A DNA stretch of 64,000 nt from assembly GCA_022820505.1 (NCBI GenBank), contig JAJEFK010000061.1, forward strand, positions 46,590 through 110,589. Reading direction: 5' to 3'. Position 1 is the first letter of the stretch, and each line of letters starts with the position of its first letter. Origin of the DNA: Acidimicrobiia bacterium (lineage in GTDB: Bacteria > Actinomycetota > Acidimicrobiia > Acidimicrobiales > Poriferisodalaceae). A model generated the notes under the pieces. The model did no database searches, was not told where the DNA came from, and saw only the letters and a list, made by a program, of their open reading frames with translations. This document shows, in pieces, positions 49,842-58,485 of this stretch. The translations under genes and the position numbers were made by a program.

Positions 49842-51053
49842 ATGGAAGGCGAAATGTCAGGCAACATTGCCTGGATACTGACCTCAGCGGCCTTGGTGCT
49901 GTTCATGGTGCCGGGGCTTGCGCTGTTCTACGGCGGCATGGTGCGCGCCAAGAACGCGCTGAACATGCTCAACATGAACATGTGGTGCCTGGGCATCGTG
50001 CCGGTGATCTGGGTGCTGGTCGGCTACAGCCTCGCAGCGGGCGAAAGCGGCCTGCCGATCATCGGCGATTTTTCGCTGATGGGCATGGCCGGCATCCACG
50101 ACGCCGAGAGCCTGGCCACGTTCGCCTTCCTGATGACGTTCGCGGCCATCACTCCGGCGCTCATCTCGGGCGCCGTCGCCGACCGCATGAAGTTCTCGGC
50201 CTGGATGGTGTTCGTGCCGCTGTGGTCGCTGCTGGTGTACGCGCCGGTCGTGTACTGGGTGTACGGCGCTGACGGCTGGATCTTCAACCTGCCCGCCCAC
50301 GACTTTGCGGGCGGCACCGCCATCCACGTGAACGCCGGCGCCGCCGCCATGGCGCTGGCACTGGTGGTCGGCCGTCGCTCCGGCTGGCCCGACAACCGGC
50401 CAGTTCCGCACAACGTGCCGTTCGTGATGCTGGGTGCGGGCATCCTGTGGTTCGGCTGGTTCGGCTTCAATGCCGGGTCGGCCCTGGCGGCCGACGGTGC
50501 AGCGGCGCAGGCGTTCGTGAACACGTTCATCGCTGCGGCGGCCGGCATGGTGGGCTGGGCGTTCGCCGAGTACGCACGGCATCAGCGGGTGTCCACCATC
50601 GGCATCGCGTCGGGCGTCGTGGCGGCGCTGGTGGCCATCACGCCGGCGGCGGGCTTCGTGGGCTCGATGCACTCGCTGGCGTTCGGCGCGATCGCTGGCG
50701 TGATCTGCTTCTTCGCCATCGAGGCCAAGTTCCGGGTGGGCTTCGACGACAGCCTCGACGTGGTCGGCATCCACTGGGTGGGCGGCGCCGTCGGCGGCGT
50801 GCTGCTGGGCTTCTTCGCCGACGCATCAGCGGTGCCCGGGGGCGACTTCATCGACGGCGTGTTCTTCGGCGGCGGCGTGCTGCTGTGGAACCAGGTGCTG
50901 TCGATTGCCGTGGTCACCGTGTACTCGTTCGCCGCCACGTGGATCATCGCCAGCGTGATCAAGGCGACCATGGGCATCCGGGTCTCGGCCGAGGTCGAGA
51001 TGGCCGGCATCGACGTGAGCGACCACGGCGAGGCTGCCTACCAGATCGAGTAG
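49842..51053 (+). CDS. amt: Ammonium transporter
   Basis: 403 residues, Amt/MEP/Rh family with 11 membrane segments and an N terminus that is periplasmic in homologues. Family features: GLALFYGGMVRAKNALN, the twin-His pore as HVNAGAAAMALALVVGRRSG and IHWVGGAVGGVLLG, and FGFNAGSALAADG. SD GAGGAGAG lies 7 nt before the ATG. It takes up ammonium at low nitrogen. No glnK or amtR gene follows, and no clear nitrogen-regulator box is seen. The next gene is a histidine phosphatase with its own leaderless-type promoter. Confidence 0.95.
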   Translation: MEGEMSGNIAWILTSAALVLFMVPGLALFYGGMVRAKNALNMLNMNMWCLGIVPVIWVLVGYSLAAGESGLPIIGDFSLMGMAGIHDAESLATFAFLMTFAAITPALISGAVADRMKFSAWMVFVPLWSLLVYAPVVYWVYGADGWIFNLPAHDFAGGTAIHVNAGAAAMALALVVGRRSGWPDNRPVPHNVPFVMLGAGILWFGWFGFNAGSALAADGAAAQAFVNTFIAAAAGMVGWAFAEYARHQRVSTIGIASGVVAALVAITPAAGFVGSMHSLAFGAIAGVICFFAIEAKFRVGFDDSLDVVGIHWVGGAVGGVLLGFFADASAVPGGDFIDGVFFGGGVLLWNQVLSIAVVTVYSFAATWIIASVIKATMGIRVSAEVEMAGIDVSDHGEAAYQIE

Positions 51054-51078
51054 CAGCGAGAAGCGGCCGAGCAGGCGT

Positions 51079-51084
51079 TAACTT
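51079..51084 (+). promoter_or_regulatory. Putative -10 element (TAACTT) of a leaderless promoter
   Basis: TAACTT ends 6 nt before GTG 51091. Confidence 0.4.
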
Positions 51085-51090
51085 GCCGGC

Positions 51091-51837
51091 GTGACACGCA
51101 CAGAAGCACCGGATGCCGGCGGTGAGGTCTACGACGACTACGACCTCGCGCCATCCGATACCGAAGTCCGCCAGTTCGAGCAAGAGCGGTGGATCCGCCC
51201 GCCCGGCGCCACCGAGGTGCTGCTGGTGCGCCACGGCGCATCGCAGGCGTTCATCCCCGGTGAGCCCTTCCCGATGCTCGGCGACCAGGGCGACCCGGCG
51301 TTGGCACCGAAAGGGCACGAGCAGGCTGCGGCGATGGCCGACCGGCTGGCGCACGAGCCGATCGATGCGATGTACGTGTCGTCGCTGCAGCGCACCCAGC
51401 AGACGTTCGCGCCACTCGCCGAGCGGCTGGGCATGACCCCGACGATCGAGCACGATCTGCGCGAGGTGGCCCTGGGCGAGTGGGACGGGGGACGCATCCG
51501 CCAGTTCGCCGCCGACAACCACCCGCTGTACGAGCGCCTGCACATCGAGCGGCGCTGGGATGTCATCCCCGGCGCCGAGTCGAATGAGCAGCTCATCGGC
51601 CGGTGCATGGCGGCGCTCGGGCGCATCGCCGACGCACATCCGGATCAGCTCGTGGCGGCATGCGTTCACGGCGGGGTGATCGGCGCCGTGCTGGCGCACA
51701 TCACCGAGTCCACACCGTTCTCCTTCGGCGGCTCCGACAACTGCTCGGTCACCCAAGTAGTTCGGTGCGACGGCGACTGGGTGCTGCGCAGATTCAACGA
51801 CTGCTCACACCTCGACAACCACCTGCACCACGGCTGA
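51091..51837 (+). CDS. Histidine phosphatase family protein (phosphoglycerate mutase-like)
   Basis: 248 residues. Catalytic His in VLLVRHGASQAFIPG (about residue 48), second Arg in SSLQRTQQTFAPLAERLG, Glu in REVALGEWDGG and second His in AACVHGGVIGAVL. The N-terminal ~38 residues are acidic and lie outside the fold. The broad-specificity group includes PhoE, CobC and GpmB; the sequence does not separate them, and no cobalamin genes are near. It has a leaderless-type promoter and no coupled neighbour. A second, shorter member (SixA-like) is at 19687. Confidence 0.87.
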   Translation: MTRTEAPDAGGEVYDDYDLAPSDTEVRQFEQERWIRPPGATEVLLVRHGASQAFIPGEPFPMLGDQGDPALAPKGHEQAAAMADRLAHEPIDAMYVSSLQRTQQTFAPLAERLGMTPTIEHDLREVALGEWDGGRIRQFAADNHPLYERLHIERRWDVIPGAESNEQLIGRCMAALGRIADAHPDQLVAACVHGGVIGAVLAHITESTPFSFGGSDNCSVTQVVRCDGDWVLRRFNDCSHLDNHLHHG

Positions 51838-51912
51838 GGTTTCACTCAGCCACGCCAGAATCGCCCGACACACCTGCTGCGCAGCGTGTCCGGAGGACAA
51901 CGGACCAAGCCG

Positions 51913-51918
51913 TAGGGT
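51913..51918 (+). promoter_or_regulatory. Putative -10 element (TAGGGT) of a leaderless promoter
   Basis: TAGGGT ends 6 nt before ATG 51925. Confidence 0.5.
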
Positions 51919-51924
51919 TCGAAG

Positions 51925-53727
51925 ATGAAACGCCTCATCGGGCCGCTGCTGGCGCTTGCACTCATCGCTGCCGCATGCAGTGACAGCGCAACGGACTCAC
52001 CTCCGGACGCCACCGCCACGGCAGCCGTCACCACGACAACCATCAGCGAGACTGCAACCGCCACAACGGCTGCGGCCGTCGCCACTACTTCGGAGCCGGC
52101 AACAACCGAGGCACCTGCTCCGGCAACGACCGGGGCGCCGCCCGCCGAGCCGGCCGCAGGCGACTTGGTGTCGGCAGAGCCGGTCGATGCCGGCGAATTG
52201 AACGGATGGCGCATCACGTACCTGTCCACCGGCGTGCGGGGCGACCTGGTGGAGGTGAGCGGGCTGGTCTTCGCGCCGCCCGACGTGCCCGCCAACTCGC
52301 CAATCGTCTCGTGGGCCCACGGAACGACGGGCGTGGCGGATGTCTGCGCACCATCGGCGACACATCCGGTCGGTTCTGAGATTCCGATGGCAATCGCCGC
52401 CGCAGGCCACATTGTCGCGGCCACCGACTACGAGGGCCTCGGCACGCCGGGCGTCCATCCGTACTTGGTGGGTCCCAGCGAAGGCCGAAGCACCCTTGAC
52501 ATCGTGCGGGCCGTGCGCCAGACGGAGCTGGACGCCAGCGACCGCTACGTCGTCTGGGGCTTGTCGCAAGGCGGTCACGCCGCCTTGTGGGCCGGGCAGC
52601 TCGCGGCGTCATACGCACCCGAGCTGGATCTCGCCGGGGTCGTCGCCGCTGCGCCTGCTGCTGACATGAGCGGTTTGATGGACACCGTCGGCACCACGGC
52701 GCAGGGCTTCGCCGTCATGGCGGCTTTCGCGATGGCGGCTGCCTATGACGACCTCGACCTTGGGGACTATTTCTCTGCCGAGGCCATCGACCAGATGGGA
52801 ATCGTCGAGGAAGCCTGCCTCGGCGCCGTGTTCGAGGCCTTCTTCGGGCTCGACGACAGCGCGATGCGTAACCCCGACGGCTGGGACGGCATCAAGCCGG
52901 TCGGCCCGCTGGCCGAGGTGCTCGCTGCCAATCAGGCCGGCGGAGCGCCGATCGCCGATGTGCCGGTGCTGTTCGTGCAGGGCTGGGCCGACGCCGTCGT
53001 ACTGCCTGAACTGGTCCGTGACCTGCACGGTGTGTACTGCTCGCAGGGCACCCAGGTGACGCTTGAGGTATATCCCAACGGGGGACATGTCGACACCACG
53101 TTCACGTCCATGGAAGACACGCTCGGCTGGGTGGCGGATCGGCTCAACGGCGTTGCCGAGCCGCATGGCTGTGACTACGTCGATCCGGATCTGGCAGAGA
53201 TCGAAGCTGCCGCGCAGACCCCCGCCGCCTTCGCCGGCACGCTGCTCGAAGGGTCAGCGCCCGAGGGCATCGACAATCTCTTCAGCGAGACCACGACGCC
53301 CATTGCGGAAACCTGCCCCGGCACGCCCGCGTTCGGCGGTGCTGAGCCGACGGCCTATTCGGGATCCGTCTGGGTCCAAGACGCCACGACGGGACCGTTC
53401 CTCGACGCCTGGATCGCCCGCTTCGAATCACCCGAGGCGGCCTCGGTGGCCCTTGCCGACTTCGAAGCGGAGCTCATTGCCTGCGGCGAGTTCGTGGACC
53501 CAGGCACGACAGCGCTGGGATCGTTCAGTCCTGGAGCAGATCCCGACCTGGGCGACGAGTCATTCGGTGTCGACTACGCGGGCAACGTGGCCGGCTTCCC
53601 GGTCAACCGCTACAGCGCCGTGGTGCGTATTGGCGACACGCTGTATGGCTCGGGCCTTGCGGCCCTGTTCACCGAACCGGACGTCGCTGCGGTGATGCAC
53701 GCACTCAACGCCATCCTTGGCCTCTAG
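51925..53727 (+). CDS. Secreted lipoprotein: secretory-lipase-like alpha/beta hydrolase with a C-terminal accessory domain
   Basis: 600 residues. Lipobox LIAAAC gives lipidated Cys18, followed by a Thr/Ala/Pro linker (20-80). Residues 85-415 are a secretory-lipase type alpha/beta hydrolase, with nucleophile Ser214 in WGLSQGGHAA, Asp356 in VQGWADAVV and His388 in YPNGGHVD, in Ser-Asp-His order. Such enzymes split fatty-acid esters outside the cell. Residues 436-600 form a separate domain with two cysteines (464 and 520) that is repeated as almost the whole mature part of the lipoprotein at 55931. Both are probably attached to the outer face of the membrane. The domain may bind substrate or cell wall; its function is unknown. 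Confidence 0.88.
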   Translation: MKRLIGPLLALALIAAACSDSATDSPPDATATAAVTTTTISETATATTAAAVATTSEPATTEAPAPATTGAPPAEPAAGDLVSAEPVDAGELNGWRITYLSTGVRGDLVEVSGLVFAPPDVPANSPIVSWAHGTTGVADVCAPSATHPVGSEIPMAIAAAGHIVAATDYEGLGTPGVHPYLVGPSEGRSTLDIVRAVRQTELDASDRYVVWGLSQGGHAALWAGQLAASYAPELDLAGVVAAAPAADMSGLMDTVGTTAQGFAVMAAFAMAAAYDDLDLGDYFSAEAIDQMGIVEEACLGAVFEAFFGLDDSAMRNPDGWDGIKPVGPLAEVLAANQAGGAPIADVPVLFVQGWADAVVLPELVRDLHGVYCSQGTQVTLEVYPNGGHVDTTFTSMEDTLGWVADRLNGVAEPHGCDYVDPDLAEIEAAAQTPAAFAGTLLEGSAPEGIDNLFSETTTPIAETCPGTPAFGGAEPTAYSGSVWVQDATTGPFLDAWIARFESPEAASVALADFEAELIACGEFVDPGTTALGSFSPGADPDLGDESFGVDYAGNVAGFPVNRYSAVVRIGDTLYGSGLAALFTEPDVAAVMHALNAILGL

Positions 53728-55031
53728 GGGCCTGCGAGGAAGGCGCCGAGTGCGGCCGTGAGCATGGCGGGATCATCGCCGCCGCCGAGTTCACGTGCAG
53801 CGTGCATCGACAGCTGCGGCGAGCCCACGTCGACCACGCTCATGCCCAGCCGGGAAGCCGTGATCGGCCCGATCGTGGAGCCGCACGGCAGGTCGCCGCG
53901 GTGGGAATAGACCTGGTGGGGCACCCTGGCGGCGTCGCACGCGGCCACGAAGCGTGCATGCGTGTGCGCATCGGTGGCATAGCGCACGTTGACGTTCGTC
54001 TTGATCACCGGGCCGCCGTTCAGCAGCGGCAGGTGCCGGGGCTCGTGGCGTTCGGGATAGTTCGGATGCACCGCATGGGCCCCGTCGGCCGAGACGCACA
54101 GCGAGCGGGCCACCGCCCGCAGGTACTGCTCACGGCTGGCGCCCAGCGCGGCGGCAATGCGCTCGAGGGCGTCGGCCAGGATCGGGCTGCCGGCTCCGGT
54201 GGCGGAGTCGCTGCCGATCTCCTCGTGGTCGAACAGCACCACGACCGCGGCTGTGTCATCGGGAAGCGAGTCCAAGCCCGCCAGCGCCTCGATGGCCGCA
54301 TGGCACGACGCCAGGTTGTCGATGCGGGCAGCGGCGTACATCTCCGCGTCGCGCCCGATTCGGGCCGGCGGAGTGAGGTCGTGTGCCATGACGTCCCACG
54401 CCAGCACGGCCTGAGGCTCGACCTCGAGCTCGTCTGCCAGAAACTCACGGAATCCCGCAGCGCTCGGCTCGCCGAGCCCCCACACCGGGGCCATGTGCTG
54501 CTGACGGTCGAGCTTGAGCCCGTCGTTCACCTCGCGGTCGAGATGAATCGCGAGCTGCGGGACGCGCAGCAGCGCCCGGTCGCAGCGCCACAGCACCGTT
54601 CGGGACCCGGCCGCTGGGGCATCGCTGGCCCCGTTGCCGCTCCCGCGCTGCACCTCCACGCGGCCTGACAGGCCGAGGTCGCGGTCGAGCCACGAGTTCA
54701 GCAGCACGCCGCCGTACACCTCCACGCCGAGCTGGCGATAGCCCAGCGTGCCAGTGTCGGGCTGGGGGCGCACACGCAGGTTGGGGCTGTCGGTGTGCGC
54801 GCCGATCACGCTGAAGCGCAGCTGCTCCGGGTCGACCGCAGCGCCGGCCCGCACGGCAACCACGGTGCCGCCATCGCGCACAGCGAAGCCCTGTGCAACG
54901 TCGAGTTCGCTCCATGACTCGCTGCGGCCAGTCTCCACAAAGCCGGCCGCTGCCAGCCGGTCTACCGCTGCCGCAGCCGCATGAAACGGCGACGGCGACG
55001 CCTCGATGTACTCGAAGAGCGAGTCGAGCAT
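53724..55031 (-). CDS. M18 family aminopeptidase
   Basis: 435 residues from the ATG at 55031. Binuclear zinc peptidase; His79 and Asp81 in GAHTDSPNLRV, the region with DHEEIGSDSATGAGS supplying catalytic Glu and a ligand, and RGDLPCGSTIGPIT with the C-terminal HAARE. It removes acidic N-terminal residues (aspartyl aminopeptidase type) and is cytosolic. It lies 7 bp after the LLM oxidoreductase stop, so the two form an operon. Its 3' end overlaps the convergent lipase gene by 4 bp. Catalytic residues all present. Confidence 0.9.
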   Translation of the reverse strand: MLDSLFEYIEASPSPFHAAAAAVDRLAAAGFVETGRSESWSELDVAQGFAVRDGGTVVAVRAGAAVDPEQLRFSVIGAHTDSPNLRVRPQPDTGTLGYRQLGVEVYGGVLLNSWLDRDLGLSGRVEVQRGSGNGASDAPAAGSRTVLWRCDRALLRVPQLAIHLDREVNDGLKLDRQQHMAPVWGLGEPSAAGFREFLADELEVEPQAVLAWDVMAHDLTPPARIGRDAEMYAAARIDNLASCHAAIEALAGLDSLPDDTAAVVVLFDHEEIGSDSATGAGSPILADALERIAAALGASREQYLRAVARSLCVSADGAHAVHPNYPERHEPRHLPLLNGGPVIKTNVNVRYATDAHTHARFVAACDAARVPHQVYSHRGDLPCGSTIGPITASRLGMSVVDVGSPQLSMHAARELGGGDDPAMLTAALGAFLAGP

Positions 55032-55038
55032 TCGGCTC

Positions 55039-55887
55039 CTATGCGTCGGCGTAGGCGGTGATGATGTCCCGGCTGAAGTCATCGAACTTGGAACGCGACA
55101 TCGGATTGGTGATGAGCCGGGTGATGCCGATCGCTGCGTACTTCTCCACCCACTCCGGGGTTGCCGCGCCGATTGTGGTGAAGTCGAGCTTGTCGGGGTC
55201 GCGCCCCGCCTTCTCCGCGCAGCGCTTCGCATGGTTGAAGAGCATCGCCATCTCGTCGAGGTCGCCCGAGACGGGGAAGAACCCGTCGCCGTGCTCGCCG
55301 GCTCGGCGAGCGGCGCGCTTGCTGTCGCCCCCCACGATGATCGGGATATGGCCCGACGGCTGGGGGCGGCAGTACACACGGTCGAACGAGACGTGCTCGC
55401 CGTCGAATGAGCAGACGTCCTGCTGCCAGAGCGCTCGGTAGGCGTGCAGATGCTCATCGGTGATGTCGCCGCGGTCGGCGAACGGCACGCCCAGCGCGTC
55501 GAACTCCTCCTCCAGCCAGCCGGCGCCCACGCCCAGCAGCACGCGACCGCGCGAAAGGCGATCGAGCGTGGCAACTGCCTTCGCCGTCACGGCGAAGTTG
55601 CGCTGCGGCACGATCAGCACCCCGGTGCCCAGCTTGATCTCGGAGGTCACCGACGCCACGAAGGCCATCCACATCAGCGGGTCGGGAATGTCGATGTCGT
55701 CGCGCTTGCCGGGCATCTTGCCGTCTTCTGCATACGGGTAGGGCGTCTGGTAGCCCTCTGGCACCACCACATGCTCGACCGTCCAGAGCGACTCGAAACC
55801 CGCCCGCTCGGCTTCCTGCGCATACGCGATGGCTGTCTCGCCCTCTACCTGCGGACCCGTGTTGGCCAGGGTCATTCCGAATTTCAC
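55039..55887 (-). CDS. F420-dependent LLM-class oxidoreductase (TIGR03619-like)
   Basis: 282 residues from GTG 55887, chosen because GAGAGG lies 9 nt upstream. Luciferase-like fold: VKFGMTLANTGPQ, AERAGFESLWTVEHVVVPEG, GTGVLIVPQRNF, ATLDRLSRGRVLLGVGAGWL and PIIVGGDSKRAARRAGEHGD. The GVGAGWLEEEFDALGVPF block is characteristic of F420-using TIGR03619 proteins. Probably uses reduced coenzyme F420, in the cytosol. It precedes the M18 aminopeptidase gene by 7 bp. It is not close to the LLM at 27033. It is divergent from the lipoprotein at 55931; the 43-bp gap must hold both promoters. Confidence 0.9.
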   Translation of the reverse strand: MKFGMTLANTGPQVEGETAIAYAQEAERAGFESLWTVEHVVVPEGYQTPYPYAEDGKMPGKRDDIDIPDPLMWMAFVASVTSEIKLGTGVLIVPQRNFAVTAKAVATLDRLSRGRVLLGVGAGWLEEEFDALGVPFADRGDITDEHLHAYRALWQQDVCSFDGEHVSFDRVYCRPQPSGHIPIIVGGDSKRAARRAGEHGDGFFPVSGDLDEMAMLFNHAKRCAEKAGRDPDKLDFTTIGAATPEWVEKYAAIGITRLITNPMSRSKFDDFSRDIITAYADA

Positions 55888-55918
55888 TGTGTACCTCTCA
55901 TCACATCGCTGCAGCCCG

Positions 55919-55924
55919 TAGTCT
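55919..55924 (+). promoter_or_regulatory. Putative -10 element (TAGTCT) of a leaderless promoter
   Basis: TAGTCT ends 6 nt before ATG 55931. Confidence 0.45.
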
Positions 55925-55930
55925 GCCCCT

Positions 55931-56716
55931 ATGCGACGCATCTCTGCTCTGTTCGTTGTGCTTGCTCTCGCGGCCGCTGCGTGCGGCGGCGATGACGATC
56001 CGCCGCCCGCCACCGAGGCAGCCGCGCCTACCACCGCCGCGCCGACCACGGTTGCCACCACTGAAGCGCTCCCGCCCACCACCACCGAAGCCCCGCCGCC
56101 CCCGCCCACTACCGAGGCGCCCCCGCCGACCACTGAGGCGCCGCCACCCACCACTGAGGCGCCCCCGCCCACCACCACCGAAGCTGACGCACCGGAAGCC
56201 GCCGCGCTGCCGCCTGCCGTGGAAGGCGCCCTGCTGGAAGGCCAGACACCGGAGGGCTTCGACACCCTGCAGACCGCCACCAACATCCCGCGGGCCGAGA
56301 CCTGTCCCGGCACCCCGGCCTACGGCGGGATCGTGCCGGTGGCGTACTCCGAAGCGGTCTGGGCGGCCGATCCGCTCACGGGGCCGTTCCTCGACGTCTC
56401 CATCTCCCGGTTCGAATCGCCCGACGTGGCTTCGCAGGCCTTCAACAACTACATAGTGGAGGTCATCGCCTGCGGCGAGTTCCCCGAGCCGTCCACCGGT
56501 GCGGTAGGTGCGTTCAGCGAAGGCGAAGACCCCGGCCTGGGCGACGAGTCGTTCGGCACCGACTACACGGCCACCTTCCAGGGGCTGCCGGTCAACCGCT
56601 ACGGCGTACTGGTACGCATCGGCGACTCCATATACAGCTCGGGTGCCACCCACGTGTTCGTGGATCCCGACAAGGCAACCGTGCTCGCGGCGCTCAACAC
56701 CTTCCTCGGCCAGTAG
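55931..56716 (+). CDS. Lipoprotein with Thr/Pro/Glu repeat linker and the lipase-type C-terminal domain
   Basis: 261 residues. Lipobox ALAAAAC gives lipidated Cys18. Residues 27-88 are low-complexity (APTT, TTEAPPP repeated), encoded by imperfect short repeats. Residues 97-261 form one domain that matches residues 436-600 of the lipase at 51925: VEGALLEGQTPEGFD, CPGTPAYGG, GPFLDVSISRFESP, LGDESFGTDY, GLPVNRYGVLVRIGD. Both cysteines (125 and 181) have the same 56-residue spacing as 464 and 520, so a disulfide is likely. No known family named. A wall-anchored binding or sensor module is possible. Confidence 0.8.
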   Translation: MRRISALFVVLALAAAACGGDDDPPPATEAAAPTTAAPTTVATTEALPPTTTEAPPPPPTTEAPPPTTEAPPPTTEAPPPTTTEADAPEAAALPPAVEGALLEGQTPEGFDTLQTATNIPRAETCPGTPAYGGIVPVAYSEAVWAADPLTGPFLDVSISRFESPDVASQAFNNYIVEVIACGEFPEPSTGAVGAFSEGEDPGLGDESFGTDYTATFQGLPVNRYGVLVRIGDSIYSSGATHVFVDPDKATVLAALNTFLGQ

Positions 56717-56745
56717 CCGATCCGTCGGCTTGAATCGGCGTTGAG

Positions 56746-58485
56746 ATGCCAACGCTGAAAGCGCCGACGCTGAGCTACAGCGCAGAACAGCTGCGCGGCG
56801 ACGTCTTCGGAGGTCTCACCGCGGCTGTGGTGATGCTGCCGCTCTCGCTGGCGTTCGGCGTGGCGTCGGGTCTCGGCGCCATCGCCGGCCTCTATGGCGC
56901 CGTCGCCGTGGGGTTGCTGGCAGCGATCTTCGGCGGCACGCGCACGCAGATCTCGGGGCCCACCGCGCCGCTGTCGGTGGCCATGTCGGTGGTGGTGATC
57001 GACTACGCCGGCGGCGATATCGAAAAAGCCCTGGCGATCGTGGTGCTCGCCGGGATGGTGCAGGTGCTGCTGGGCGCGCTGCGTCTCGGCAGCTATGTGT
57101 CGTACACGCCCTACCCCGTGGTGTCGGGGTTCACCTCCGCCGTCGGCCTGATCATCATCGTGGTGCAGCTGATCCCGTTGCTGGGGCACGAGGTTGCGCT
57201 CGGCGGGGTGTCGGCATCCATACGAGCACTGCCCGATGCGGTGGGCAACGTCGACATCGGCGCTCTCGCGCTCGGTGTGCTCAGCATCGCCGTGTGCCTG
57301 CTCTGGCCGCGCCGCCTGCGCCAGGCGTTGCCGCCGTCGGTCGCGGCGCTGCTCGTGTGCACGGTGCTCAGCGCGCTGTGGATCAGCGACGTGGCGGTCA
57401 TCGGCGATGTTCCCTCAGGGCTGCCCGAAGTGCGGATGCCGTCGTTCAGCTGGGGAGACATCGGCGGGGCCATAGCGCCTGCGGTCACGCTCGCGCTGCT
57501 CGGCTCGGTCAACAGCCTGCTCACTGCGATGGTGGCTGATTCGATGACCCGCGATCAGCATCACCCCAATCGTGAGCTGCTCGGCGTGGGGGCGGCGAAC
57601 GTGCTGGTGGCGTTCATCGGTGCGGTGCCCGGCGCGGGGGCCACCTCGGCCACCGTGGCAAATGTGAAGGCGGGTGGCCGCACGCGGGTGTCGGGGGTGC
57701 TCTGCGCAGTGGTGCTGGGTGCGCTGGTGCTCGGGCTGGGCCGGCTGGCCGAAGTGATCCCGCACGCAGTGCTCGCCGGCATTCTCATCAAGATCGGCTT
57801 CGACATCGTCGACTGGGAGTACATCGCCCGGGTGCGTCGCACCCGCCTCGACCAGTACGGCGTGATGGCGCTCACGCTGACGTTGTCGATCGTGTCGGAT
57901 CTGGTGGTGGCTGTGGGGGCGGGCCTGATTGCCGCAGCGATGACCGGTGCCCGGCAGTTCGAGCGCCTCGAACTCGACGAGGGCGTGGTATCGACCCCGT
58001 TGCTGGACATGACGTTCCTGTACCCCCCGGGCAGCGGCGACGACGAGGGCGACGAGCCCGGCGGCATCAGCCTGGCCAGCCTCGACCTCGACGGTCCCGA
58101 TCCGTTCGCGGCGCGCACCGGGCTGCTGTCGCTGCGCGGTTCCTATACGGCGTCGTCGTCGGTCCGGCTGTTCAACTCGATCAACCACGATGTCGAAGAG
58201 CACGAGGTGGTGATCTTCGACTTCAGCGAGACGCGGCACATGGACGACAGCGCCGCGTTCATGATGGGCCAGCTCATCGACGTGGCGTTGGATTCGGGCG
58301 CCAAGTGCATCGTGATGGGGCTCGAGGAGTCGCGGGCGACAAGCGTCCGGGAGCTGAACGTGCTGCGCAGCGTTCCCGTGGAGAACTTCGTCGACGATCT
58401 CGATGGCGCCCGGGTGGTGGCTCGCCGGCTCCTCGACGGAGACGGGGGAGGCGAGGGCGAGGACGGCGGGGGAGACGGGGGCTAA
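56746..58485 (+). CDS. SulP family anion transporter with STAS domain (copy 2)
   Basis: 579 residues. Same layout as the gene at 24323: SulP core with GLYGAVAVGLLAAIFGGTRT, TPYPVVSGFTSAVGLIIIVV, GAVPGAGATSATVANVKAGG and a STAS domain near 460-560 with VVIFDFSETRHMDDSAAF. The linker between core and STAS (about 410-450) is longer and acidic (GDDEGDEPGG). The C terminus is Gly/Asp/Glu-rich. It begins 29 bp after the lipoprotein stop, so the two might share a message. It takes up an inorganic or organic anion. Overlaps the convergent AlkD-like gene by 4 bp. Confidence 0.9.
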   Translation: MPTLKAPTLSYSAEQLRGDVFGGLTAAVVMLPLSLAFGVASGLGAIAGLYGAVAVGLLAAIFGGTRTQISGPTAPLSVAMSVVVIDYAGGDIEKALAIVVLAGMVQVLLGALRLGSYVSYTPYPVVSGFTSAVGLIIIVVQLIPLLGHEVALGGVSASIRALPDAVGNVDIGALALGVLSIAVCLLWPRRLRQALPPSVAALLVCTVLSALWISDVAVIGDVPSGLPEVRMPSFSWGDIGGAIAPAVTLALLGSVNSLLTAMVADSMTRDQHHPNRELLGVGAANVLVAFIGAVPGAGATSATVANVKAGGRTRVSGVLCAVVLGALVLGLGRLAEVIPHAVLAGILIKIGFDIVDWEYIARVRRTRLDQYGVMALTLTLSIVSDLVVAVGAGLIAAAMTGARQFERLELDEGVVSTPLLDMTFLYPPGSGDDEGDEPGGISLASLDLDGPDPFAARTGLLSLRGSYTASSSVRLFNSINHDVEEHEVVIFDFSETRHMDDSAAFMMGQLIDVALDSGAKCIVMGLEESRATSVRELNVLRSVPVENFVDDLDGARVVARRLLDGDGGGEGEDGGGDGG

